A stretch of DNA of 7,250 nucleotides, taken from the NCBI GenBank assembly GCA_018055865.1, contig JAGPGR010000087.1:1-7250 (forward strand). Direction: 5' to 3'. The notes beneath the pieces are model-generated. The model did no database searches. It was not told the origin of the DNA and saw only the letters and a program-made list of their open reading frames with translations. Below are positions 1 to 6,253 of this stretch, piece by piece (position 1 is the stretch's first letter; every line of letters begins with the position of its first letter). This DNA comes from Paludibacteraceae bacterium (GTDB taxonomy: Bacteria > Bacteroidota > Bacteroidia > Bacteroidales > Paludibacteraceae). A program made the translations under genes and the position numbers.

Positions 1-1
1 G

Positions 2-127
2 GCGGCTAGTAGGGCTATGAGCACCAGCGCACCTTCTGTAAGCGTGGCTCAGAATGGCGACATCGTACTTCTGAAGAACGTATGCAGCGTGGAAATAAGC
101 CCGGTGAGCTCTAATGGTTGTGAATAA
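2..127 (+). CDS. C-terminal end of an unidentified plus-strand gene (partial at left edge)
   Basis: One plus-strand frame stays open from the window edge for 41 codons and ends in TAA at 125-127. The other two forward frames hit stops at once (TAG at 7-9, TGA at 18-20). The peptide is Ser/Ala/Val-rich and ends NGDIVLLKNVCSVEISPV followed by SSNGCE, which could be the last beta strands of a secreted or surface protein. I do not recognise it. The antisense frame is also open, but its peptide is rich in His, Tyr, Arg and Cys, as expected of a shadow. Base composition turns sharply AT-rich right after the stop, which supports a gene end here. If real, the gene converges on nuoCD. The frame is short, so confidence is limited. 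Confidence 0.42.
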   Translation, partial: AASRAMSTSAPSVSVAQNGDIVLLKNVCSVEISPVSSNGCE

Positions 128-144
128 TTCATAATAATAAGTAG

Positions 145-174
145 CCTCCTAAATCCACCTAAGGGGGACTTTCC
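145..174 (+). repeat. CCTAAATC-type intergenic repeat, copy A
   Basis: The segment reads cctcctaaatccacc followed by taagggggactttcc. The C-rich CCTAAATCC part is partly complementary to the following G run, so a weak hairpin is possible. The CCTAAATC core is shared with the segments directly downstream of nuoCD (311-356) and of the transpeptidase gene (6350-6429). Its position 18 bases after the stop at 127 would suit a transcript end for the plus-strand gene. Grouping these segments as one family is my inference from the shared core and location. Confidence 0.4.
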
Positions 175-310
175 GGAAGTGATGTTTTATTTATAAATGA
201 AATTTATCTTACTTATTTTGTTTTCTTCAAACAATGTATCTATACTGAATTTTCCCAAATGGACTTATCAGATCTGCTGTTTTTCCCAAAATTAAATGCC
301 GGTACGTCAC

Positions 311-356
311 AAAATCCCCTTTCGAAGACCTGGCTGCCTTTGGCAGATTTAGGGGG
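311..356 (-). terminator. Repeat copy B: terminator-like structure after nuoCD
   Basis: In the minus-strand direction this starts two bases after the nuoCD stop with CCCCCTAAATC. It continues through a perfect 5-bp hairpin, CTGCC-AAA-GGCAG (334-346), and ends AAAGGGGATTTTG. The flanking CCCCT and AGGGG can pair around the inner hairpin, giving a two-level stem followed by a short T-rich tail. It may end the nuoABCD transcript. The T tract is short, so efficient intrinsic termination is uncertain. The same start (CCCTAAATC) and end (AAAGGGATTTT) recur after the transpeptidase gene. Confidence 0.42.
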
Positions 357-358
357 CT

Positions 359-1990
359 TTACCTGTCAATATCCGGTATTACATAGTCCATCGAACCGCC
401 GATACCGATAAAGTCGGTGAGTTTTTCGCCTTTGCATATCAGCGGCATGACCGAAACTGCTGCCAGCGAGGGCGAGCGGAATTTTACCCGATAGGGGTTT
501 TTATCGCCTTTACTTTCAATAAACACGGCAAATTCGCCTTTTCCGGCTTCCACGCTTTGATAATACCTGCCTTCGGGCAGGCGGATAATGGGCTTTACTT
601 TGGCCAGAATATCGCCTTCGGGAATATTGTCAATCAGTTGCTCGATAATGTGGAGCGACTCTTCTATTTCGTCGAGTCTGTTCATGTAGCGGGCATACGA
701 GTCGCCCTCGGTGCGGATAATTTCCTTGAATTCTACCTGACTGTAGAGCGAATAAGGCTTGTGCTTGCGCACGTCGCACGACCAGCCCGAACCTCTGCCG
801 GCAGGACCTGTAACTGCGTAACTGATAGCATCTTCGCGTGTGAGATTTCCGATTTTCACCATACGTCCGAGCGCAATGGCATTGTGAGAGAAGAAATCGT
901 CGTATTCCACCAGTTTCTGGCGCATGTATGGAATAAATGCTTTCACATCTTTCTGAAAATCGGGATAAATGTCGAACATCACGCCTCCAACCACGTTTTG
1001 GTTGATAATAAGGCGTCCTCCGCAGGTTTTGTCGAAAATATCGAGTACATGCTCACGTTCGCGTACACCGTAAATGAATGCGGTAGTAGCTCCAAGGTCG
1101 TTGCAATGGGCTGCCCAGGCAATGAGGTGAGAACTGATACGATTCAGCTCGTCCATGATAATACGGATGTATTCGGCGCGGGCCGGAACTTCTATTTCGG
1201 CGGCTTTCTCAATACACATACACAGTGCATGTCGGTTGATATTGGCCGAGAGGTAATCCAGCCGGTCGGTGAAGTGAAGAATCTGCGGGTAGGTCATATT
1301 TTCGCAGAGTTTCTCAATGCCGCGGTGGATATAACCGCTGTTCACGTCAATTTTCTTCACTATTTCGCCATCGAGCGCCGTGCGAAAGTGCATCACACCG
1401 TGAGTTGACGGGTGTTGCGGTCCTATATTGATGATATAATCGTCTTCTTCAAAAATTCGGGTAGTGCTTTCGACCAACTTGCCATCGGCATCTTCCAGGA
1501 TGCGGGGTGCAATGTCCGTTATGTCTTTGTTGACAATGGTAATGGGATTGTGTCTGGAATCGGCGTCGTAGTCCTTACGAAGCGGAAAACCTTTCCAGTC
1601 GTCGTCCAGCAGAAACCGGCGCATATCCGGATTGTTGATAAAGCGGATACCAAACATGGCAAATACTTCGCGCTCGTTGAGATGAGCGGCTTCATACATA
1701 TCGGTAATGGAATACAGCAACGGATTTTCGCGGTCGCCGGTAGCTGTCATAATGACTACTTCGCGGCTCATATCTTTGGAAGAGGAGAGCATGTAGATGA
1801 CGCCCAGTTTTTCGCCCCAATCCATTCCGGTAAGGTTTATCAGGTAGTCGAAGGGATTTTCTTCGTTTGTGTAGAGCGCTTTAATTAAGGGATGTAACTG
1901 ATTGGGCTCCACTGTAACGGTCAGCTTTTGCTTTTCTTCAATCACCGCATCGCTTACAACCTTCAAAATTAATTCTTTGATATCTTTCAT
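359..1990 (-). CDS. nuoCD: NADH-quinone oxidoreductase subunit C/D (fused NuoCD)
   Basis: This is the fused NuoC-NuoD subunit (543 residues) of the peripheral arm of respiratory complex I. The NuoC part (about residues 1-142) carries LNEREVFAMFGIRF (104-117) and RRFLLDDDWKGFPLRKDYD (124-142). After a linker, the NuoD part runs from GPQHPSTHGV (190-199) through YIHRGIEKL to the family-typical end, MDYVIPDIDR. NuoD helps form the quinone-reduction pocket beside NuoB. I chose the ATG at 1990 because the protein then begins MKDIKELILKVV, a normal NuoC start; the frame stays open to 2071, but that extension lies inside nuoB. The gap to nuoB is 28 bases and has no Shine-Dalgarno motif, so co-transcription with nuoAB is likely. 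Fusion of C and D is common in Bacteroidota and some other groups. The stop is TAA. Confidence 0.96.
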   Translation of the reverse strand: MKDIKELILKVVSDAVIEEKQKLTVTVEPNQLHPLIKALYTNEENPFDYLINLTGMDWGEKLGVIYMLSSSKDMSREVVIMTATGDRENPLLYSITDMYEAAHLNEREVFAMFGIRFINNPDMRRFLLDDDWKGFPLRKDYDADSRHNPITIVNKDITDIAPRILEDADGKLVESTTRIFEEDDYIINIGPQHPSTHGVMHFRTALDGEIVKKIDVNSGYIHRGIEKLCENMTYPQILHFTDRLDYLSANINRHALCMCIEKAAEIEVPARAEYIRIIMDELNRISSHLIAWAAHCNDLGATTAFIYGVREREHVLDIFDKTCGGRLIINQNVVGGVMFDIYPDFQKDVKAFIPYMRQKLVEYDDFFSHNAIALGRMVKIGNLTREDAISYAVTGPAGRGSGWSCDVRKHKPYSLYSQVEFKEIIRTEGDSYARYMNRLDEIEESLHIIEQLIDNIPEGDILAKVKPIIRLPEGRYYQSVEAGKGEFAVFIESKGDKNPYRVKFRSPSLAAVSVMPLICKGEKLTDFIGIGGSMDYVIPDIDR

Positions 1991-2018
1991 TCTGTTGATA
2001 TAAAAAAGTTGTAATGAC

Positions 2019-2660
2019 TTATTTTCCGAATTCGTTTTGGGTGTCAATGGCTTCACCTGTTTTCGGATCAATCAGTGTGGCCGGATTGTAAGGCCTTACG
2101 ATTCGTTTGTTGCCAAAGAATTTTTCTGCTTTTACCTTGCGTTGCAGCTGCAGCAGGCCATAGAAAAGCGATTCGGGGCGCGGCGGACAACCGGGAATAT
2201 ATACATCCACCGGAATTATTTTGTCAGCGCCGTTTATCACGTGATACGAATTGACAAAAGGACCTCCCGAAATGGAGCATGCTCCCATAGCCACCACGTA
2301 TTTAGGCTCGGCCATCTGGTCGTACACACGACGGAGCAGCGGGCCCATTTTATGAACTATTGTTCCGGCCACTACCATCAGGTCGGCCTGCCGCGGACTG
2401 TTGCGGGTCACTTCCATGCCGAACCGGGCTAAATCGTAATGAGCAGCAGCAGCTGCCATAAACTCAATTCCGCAGCAACTAGTGGCAAATGCCAGTGGCC
2501 AGAGCGAATTGGCACGTCCCCAGTTTATCATCTGATCCAGTTTGCCTACTACCACGTTGGTTCCGCCGGCGTTCAACTCATCGATGTATGCCTGCAGGGT
2601 GTCGCTGTCCTTGAAATCTTCGGCAGGCAGCGCTTTTATCTTTACTTTATTTACGTCCAT
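2019..2660 (-). CDS. nuoB: NADH-quinone oxidoreductase subunit B (NuoB)
   Basis: NuoB (213 residues) holds the terminal iron-sulfur cluster N2, which passes electrons to quinone in complex I. The four expected cluster ligands are present: the adjacent pair C62-C63 in [11 protein letters not shown]128 in [11 protein letters not shown] and C158 in IPGCPPRPE. The segment [13 protein letters not shown] (88-100) is also typical of the family. The ATG at 2660 gives a normal-length protein; the frame is open further upstream, but that stretch overlaps nuoA and has no NuoB character. The start codon lies inside the end of nuoA, in a 10-base overlap reading ATGGACGTAA, which suggests translational coupling. 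The C-terminal tail after about residue 180 is hydrophilic. Confidence 0.97.
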   Translation of the reverse strand: MDVNKVKIKALPAEDFKDSDTLQAYIDELNAGGTNVVVGKLDQMINWGRANSLWPLAFATSCCGIEFMAAAAAHYDLARFGMEVTRNSPRQADLMVVAGTIVHKMGPLLRRVYDQMAEPKYVVAMGACSISGGPFVNSYHVINGADKIIPVDVYIPGCPPRPESLFYGLLQLQRKVKAEKFFGNKRIVRPYNPATLIDPKTGEAIDTQNEFGK

Positions 2661-3004
2661 TTCAAAATTCCTTTTCTCCAGGCGTAGGCAAGTCCTAAAC
2701 CAAGAATAATGATGAAAATTAAAATACTGATCAATCCGGACATGCCTAACTGACGAACCACTGTTGACCAGGGTAGCAGAAAAATGGTTTCCACGTCGAA
2801 CATCAAAAACAGAATGGCATACAGGTAATAACCAACCCGAAATTGCATCCAGGATGTGCCGTGTGTAGGAAGTCCGCATTCATACGGATCGCCTTTCTGA
2901 AAATTAATGGATTTGGGTGAGAGCAACAAGGCGGCGCCTAATCCGACAACTACCAATGTTAACCCTGCCAGAAGGACTACCACGAAGAGTGATATATTAT
3001 CCAT
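2651..3004 (-). CDS. nuoA: NADH-quinone oxidoreductase subunit A (NuoA)
   Basis: NuoA (117 residues) is a small membrane subunit of complex I at the junction of the membrane and peripheral arms. Three hydrophobic helices are visible at about residues 5-28, 58-78 and 87-108. The loop after the first carries the conserved YECG (41-44), and the second helix contains [11 protein letters not shown] (69-79), both diagnostic. Length is normal for the family. The ATG at 3004 follows an A/T-rich leader without a Shine-Dalgarno sequence. It is the first gene of the nuoA-nuoB-nuoCD set. No other gene separates it from the 648-base upstream gap, where a candidate promoter lies. Confidence 0.96.
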   Translation of the reverse strand: MDNISLFVVVLLAGLTLVVVGLGAALLLSPKSINFQKGDPYECGLPTHGTSWMQFRVGYYLYAILFLMFDVETIFLLPWSTVVRQLGMSGLISILIFIIILGLGLAYAWRKGILKWT

Positions 3005-3133
3005 AGAACTTTAGTTAAATGGTTAAAGATGAATAAAATGTCTCTTACAATTAACTCTTTTACAGGTGATTATGGATATGTTCTGTGAAAAAGAGTTTTA
3101 CAGAATGAAAAATGCGTTTTTTAAAAAACTATG

Positions 3134-3166
3134 CAAAGATACAGAATAGTTTTATAATAATTTCAA
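3134..3166 (-). promoter_or_regulatory. Candidate Bacteroidota-type promoter for nuoA-B-CD
   Basis: The minus strand reads TATCTTTG at 3141-3134, an exact match to the TAnnTTTG -7 element recognised by the Bacteroidota primary sigma factor. A TTG at 3166-3164 sits 22 bases upstream, slightly more than the usual 19-21, as a possible -33 element. Transcription would start near 3127 and leave a leader of about 120 bases before nuoA. TAnnTTTG is a short motif in AT-rich DNA, so chance occurrence is possible. Confidence 0.45.
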
Positions 3167-3254
3167 TAATTGAATAAAATTATAATAATTTTGTAATGTC
3201 GGGTTTGCAAAATAGCTGTTTTTTGTGAGGCGAACGGATCTTGCTGCAGCCTTT

Positions 3255-3262
3255 CAAAGTTA
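3255..3262 (-). promoter_or_regulatory. Second TAnnTTTG match upstream of nuoA
   Basis: The minus strand reads TAACTTTG here, another exact match to the -7 consensus in the nuo direction. I see no convincing -33 TTG at the right distance. It may be a weaker or alternative start, or chance. Confidence 0.22.
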
Positions 3263-3439
3263 CACAAAAAGAGATGTGTCAGCATCGAAAACTAAAAGAC
3301 GAGAAATATACCCGATTGTAATTTTTGGGAACTTATTATTTCACATTTCACAAGTAGTTCTGGTTAATGCGGACTTATTGATTTATTGATAAATACATGT
3401 ATCGCTTAGTGAATATTGTGTATATCGCTCGCTATCGGG

Positions 3440-3620
3440 ACTCAAAGATTTTCACTATGTTTCGCAAATAAAATTCATAAAAAAACAAATAAATTGTTGT
3501 ATGTTCCTGTATATGAATAACATGGAACAAACAGGTAAGTTCCACATCATCATCAATCAACTTCTTAATTAAGTTGCGAAAGTTGAATGATTAATAGTGA
3601 AAATGGGAAAAATTTTGAGT
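3440..3620. repeat. Three-block interrupted inverted repeat
   Basis: The left arm carries actcaaa (3440-3446), attttcactat (3448-3458) and tttcgcaa (3460-3467), separated by single bases. The reverse complements occur in mirrored order in the right arm: ttgcgaaa (3574-3581), atagtgaaaat (3594-3604) and tttgagt (3614-3620), separated by 12 and 9 bases. All three blocks (8, 11 and 7 bp) match perfectly. The centre can form smaller hairpins: tgttcc (3502-3507) with ggaaca (3524-3529), or alternatively cctgt (3506-3510) with acagg (3531-3535). It may be a decayed mobile element of the miniature inverted-repeat type or a structured transcript; no coding capacity or target duplication was identified. 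Confidence 0.45.
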
Positions 3621-3636
3621 ATTTGCGTATTTGCGT
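3621..3636. repeat. Tandem 8-base repeat next to the kinase stop
   Basis: Two exact adjacent copies of atttgcgt abut the right end of the interrupted inverted repeat and lie 16 bases from the kinase stop codon. The unit is loosely similar to the ATTCGTG/ATTCGC units at the other end of the kinase gene, when that end is read on the opposite strand. Confidence 0.4.
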
Positions 3637-3652
3637 GAAAATTGATTTATGA

Positions 3653-5218
3653 CTATTCTTTCACTATTCGTTTTATCTTTTTGTTTGCCAGTGTGATTTC
3701 ATCGCTTATTTCACCCACGTAGTTGGGTTTGGTGCTGGTCGTGTTTTTATAGGTTTTGAATTTGCCCTGCACGCGCACTACAACCGGATTTCTCGTTTTC
3801 TTCACCGTGATTTCCGTCAGTGTTATTTCTTTCTTTTTGGCGTTTAATTTGCTCAGATAGAATTCCCTGAATTCCTGCCGGGTGTACATGCCATTATAAT
3901 AATAAACCGGAAAATCGAATTGTTCGAGCAGTTTGTCCACTCCGGCGGCATCAACGGCTTCTTCGTCGGCCTGGTAGTATGCCCGGATTTGCTCTTCAGT
4001 GTTAGGACTGAGTTGCCCGTTATTATTCATGTTTACATAGGCAACTCCCAGGATGATACTAAGCAAAAGCAAAGCCAGCAGCCATCTCCGGGTTCCTTTT
4101 TTCGGTTTTTTTTGCTCCGTAACCTTCGTTTCCCGAAATTCTTCAGCTGGTTTTTCACTCAGAAACGGTTGCTGTTCTGTCGAAATCATGCCATCAGATT
4201 CGTTTTCCGTTGTAAAATACGCATCATTCAATGACTCAAATGCATAATTTATGTCCCATTCCGTGGGGAGCAATCCGCGTATGCCTTTGTGAATTTCTTC
4301 GTTCAGATCCTTGCCTGAGCGATAACGGTTGGAAGGTTCTTTTTCCAGGCATTTCAGTATCAGTTTGTTAAGCCAGTAAGGAAAATCAGGCTCTTCGGGT
4401 GTTACGAAATCGGTTTTTTCAATGTTCTTACGCCGGATGCTCCAGATGTCGGGCATTTTTCCCAGCAGCACCTGATTTTTCAGCCGCAATTCCTGTGTCA
4501 AATCATCGTAGTCGCTTATCGGAAAAGGTACCTGCCCGGCCAGCATTTCATAGAGCACTACTCCGAAGCTGTAAATATCCGACTGGGTGCCCACTTTTTC
4601 TTCTTTCCATTTCTCTGGCGCCTTGAATTCTTTCATGCCATGAACTTTCAGTTCTTTGGAGGCTTTCTCCGGATCGGCAAATGAGAGACCAAAATCTATC
4701 AGCTTGTATTGGGTTGTTCCGTCTTCGCCTGTGGTTTTAATGATGTTTTTGGAGTGAATATCGTTGTGAATAATGGCTTGACTAAGTATCATGGTGTCCG
4801 ACACCAGACCTATCTGGCTGGGTTGCACACTGTTGTGGCAGGCCATAAGCCCGGCCGATATCTGGCGGGCAATCTCAATCACTTCGTTGGCCGGAAGGTA
4901 TTTTTCATCCCTTATCATGTGGGCCAGCGACTGTCCTTCCACGTATTCCATCAGAATGGCCGGCTTATAATCAATCAGAAAATCGTCGATGATACGTACA
5001 ATGCTGTCATGACGGAGTTTCTTCAAAAAATCCACCTCGCGGTAAAAATCATTCAGCTCGGCTTCCCTGGATTTGTCGGAAATGTCAAAATTCATGATTT
5101 TCAGCGCATAAATTTTCCCGTCGGGTTTGTACCTAACCTTCAACACGCGCGAAAATCCACCTGAACCTATTTCGTCCAGCGGCTCAAACTTTTCATCCCA
5201 AACGATATTTTCTTTCAT
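3653..5218 (-). CDS. Membrane-anchored Ser/Thr-kinase-like protein with diverged catalytic loop
   Basis: This 521-residue protein has a cytoplasmic N-terminal kinase domain (about 10-312), a linker, one membrane helix (about 379-395, after the basic KKPKKGTRR) and an outer C-terminal domain (396-521). Visible kinase elements are the glycine loop GSGGFSRV (18-25), ATP-binding K40, a likely helix-C glutamate E61, catalytic D153 and N158, D175-F-G and A200-P-E. The catalytic loop is HNDIHSKN (151-158), so the usual Arg and Lys are replaced by Asn and His. The P+1 loop reads GMKEFKAPE without the usual Thr, and an extra segment of roughly 16 residues (about 131-149) precedes the catalytic loop. 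ATP binding looks intact, but activity or specificity may be altered. The outer domain, beginning EEQIRAYYQADEEAVDAAG, looks like an NTF2/SnoaL-type fold, by pattern only. It follows the FHA gene by 49 bases, so co-transcription is likely. Stop is TAG. Confidence 0.88.
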   Translation of the reverse strand: MKENIVWDEKFEPLDEIGSGGFSRVLKVRYKPDGKIYALKIMNFDISDKSREAELNDFYREVDFLKKLRHDSIVRIIDDFLIDYKPAILMEYVEGQSLAHMIRDEKYLPANEVIEIARQISAGLMACHNSVQPSQIGLVSDTMILSQAIIHNDIHSKNIIKTTGEDGTTQYKLIDFGLSFADPEKASKELKVHGMKEFKAPEKWKEEKVGTQSDIYSFGVVLYEMLAGQVPFPISDYDDLTQELRLKNQVLLGKMPDIWSIRRKNIEKTDFVTPEEPDFPYWLNKLILKCLEKEPSNRYRSGKDLNEEIHKGIRGLLPTEWDINYAFESLNDAYFTTENESDGMISTEQQPFLSEKPAEEFRETKVTEQKKPKKGTRRWLLALLLLSIILGVAYVNMNNNGQLSPNTEEQIRAYYQADEEAVDAAGVDKLLEQFDFPVYYYNGMYTRQEFREFYLSKLNAKKKEITLTEITVKKTRNPVVVRVQGKFKTYKNTTSTKPNYVGEISDEITLANKKIKRIVKE

Positions 5219-5226
5219 ATAAATAC

Positions 5227-5270
5227 GAATTGCACGAATTTAAGCGAATTACACGAATTGAAGCGAATTA
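5227..5270. repeat. Phased GAATT tandem repeat between FHA and kinase genes
   Basis: Two adjacent 19-base units, cacgaatttaagcgaatta (5233-5251) and cacgaattgaagcgaatta (5252-5270), differ at one base, and a partial copy (acgaattg) precedes them. GAATT occurs five times at 5227, 5236, 5246, 5255 and 5265, spaced 9, 10, 9 and 10 bases. The repeat fills most of the gap between the two genes, and its last copy supplies the FHA stop codon (TAA on the minus strand, 5270-5268). It could be a binding site array or a simple replication-slippage repeat. Confidence 0.7.
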
Positions 5271-6233
5271 GTATTCTACCGCATTGACCAGCAGCGCCAC
5301 GCGGTCGTTAAACACGATCTGGTCGTCGTCCTGCAGTGGATAAGCCACTTCGGTGTTGTTGATAGAAATGGACTGTACACCGTCCGAAATTCGCACAATT
5401 TTTATCACGTGTTGTTTGTTGTTTATCAGATTCGACCGCATCAACTCAAAGCAGCCGGTTTTTTCGTTGTAAATGATTTTGGCAATGGAACGGCTCACAA
5501 AGCGGTTTACCTCATACTGTGGTTCGTCATTTTCTTCCGGTCCAACAAAAGCGATGTCGTTGATGATTTTGCCGGCTTTATCCAGATCGGGCATTTTGCA
5601 CCGGCCTATGAAGTAGGGTTTGTTTCGGGGGATCAACTCAATTTCCTTTTCCCACAATATCCCTGTCAGGGCTGTAACGATGAGTTTCTGCAGTTTTTTT
5701 GACTCTTCGAATGTCAACGTGCGGATACTCAGGTCGGGTGCCAGCCTGGTGAAATGATCCACATCGGCCGACGAATAAATGATCTTCACTTTCAATTCGT
5801 CCATGTAGTGAATTCCGGCATCAGTAAGCTTGTACTTCAGGTTTTCCATGAATTTTTCGCTGTTGAAAAGACTTTCCACAGCCACCGATGTGGGATCCTG
5901 CTTATCCTTCCCGGCGTGCACATGTATTTCCGACAGCCGCACATCGCTGTATTTGATAGCCGACATGGCATTGATAATGGCCTGAATGCTCAGTTCGTTA
6001 AGCTCCACAATGTTAGAAACAGGTGTGGCATCGGGTACGACAGCATTCCTGCCGCCAATTTTTCCACCGCCATTATCTTTCTCTTCACCTTTTCCCTCCA
6101 CAGAAACAGGCTCAGCATTTTCAGATTTCACCGATTGGTTCTGTACCGGTATTTCTTCCGTTTCTTCTTCGTTTCCAAGGTCGGAACCGTAGCGAAGCTT
6201 GTCCATCAATTTATTAAAGAATGATTTGTTCAT
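5268..6233 (-). CDS. FHA-like domain protein with diverged phosphopeptide-binding motif
   Basis: The protein has 321 residues, with no signal peptide or membrane helix, so it is probably cytoplasmic. Residues 20-70 are acidic, Gly/Ser-rich and likely disordered. Residues 75-200 form a mixed alpha/beta region I do not recognise. Residues 205-321 look like a forkhead-associated (FHA) domain, which normally binds phosphothreonine: YFIGR (207-211), NDIAFV (225-230), SRSIAKI (247-253), NNT (292-294) and LQDDDQIVF (300-308). Compared with the usual SRxHAxI, the His is Ile, and about 36 residues separate GR from the SR motif, more than usual. Phosphothreonine binding is therefore uncertain. The downstream kinase gene, 49 bases away, is the natural partner. 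The ATG at 6233 follows a perfect hairpin by about 20 bases. The FHA call rests on motif order and neighbours. Confidence 0.75.
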   Translation of the reverse strand: MNKSFFNKLMDKLRYGSDLGNEEETEEIPVQNQSVKSENAEPVSVEGKGEEKDNGGGKIGGRNAVVPDATPVSNIVELNELSIQAIINAMSAIKYSDVRLSEIHVHAGKDKQDPTSVAVESLFNSEKFMENLKYKLTDAGIHYMDELKVKIIYSSADVDHFTRLAPDLSIRTLTFEESKKLQKLIVTALTGILWEKEIELIPRNKPYFIGRCKMPDLDKAGKIINDIAFVGPEENDEPQYEVNRFVSRSIAKIIYNEKTGCFELMRSNLINNKQHVIKIVRISDGVQSISINNTEVAYPLQDDDQIVFNDRVALLVNAVEY

Positions 6234-6253
6234 TTTATCCGGGTTATTTTTTT

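Larger units (their letters stand above)
128..358. other. Convergent intergenic region without a gene
   Basis: About 230 bases lie between the plus-strand tail and the nuoCD stop, with no credible reading frame. The region contains a plus-oriented repeat copy (145-174), a minus-oriented copy directly after nuoCD (311-356), and two exact copies of ttttcccaaa (250-259 and 281-290), 31 bases apart. No nuoH start is visible on the minus strand. Confidence 0.7.
3005..3652. other. AT-rich intergenic region between kinase gene and nuoA
   Basis: The gap is 648 bases with no credible gene on either strand; the best plus-strand start (ATG at 3522) gives only 16 codons. It contains candidate nuo promoters (around 3134-3166 and at 3255-3262), an 11-base direct repeat tataataattt (3153-3163 and 3181-3191), an interrupted inverted repeat with an inner hairpin-capable segment (3440-3620), and an 8-base tandem repeat (3621-3636). 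Confidence 0.7.

Noticed and set aside
287..294. TAnnTTTG match on the minus strand (TAATTTTG) after nuoCD
   Set aside because: No minus-strand gene follows in the window, and the nearest TTG is only about 15 bases upstream, too close for a -33 element.
557..1888. Long open frames on the plus strand opposite nuoCD
   Set aside because: They lie antisense to a gene with clear NuoC and NuoD motifs; their peptides match no family I know and are typical shadow frames.
1991..2071. Upstream in-frame ATG of nuoCD at 2071
   Set aside because: It lies inside the end of nuoB and adds an unrelated 27-residue leader; MKDIKELI at 1990 is the expected start.
2661..2879. N-terminal extension of nuoB (frame open to 2879)
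   Set aside because: This stretch overlaps nuoA in another frame and shows no NuoB character; the ATG at 2660 gives a normal NuoB length.
3186..3193. TAnnTTTG match on the plus strand (TAATTTTG)
   Set aside because: No plus-strand gene follows, no -33 element is at the right distance, and the region is so AT-rich that chance matches are expected.
3522..3572. Small plus-strand frame starting MEQTGKFHIII
   Set aside because: It has only 16 codons, no leader signal and no recognisable product, and it sits inside the inverted-repeat region.
3558..3576. Hairpin caactt/aagttg as terminator of the kinase transcript
   Set aside because: The stem is 6 bp and AT-rich, no T run follows in the minus-strand direction, and its bases also belong to the larger inverted-repeat region.
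5227..5270. CRISPR-like array
   Set aside because: The 19-base units are directly adjacent without unique spacers and there are only two; it is a simple tandem repeat.
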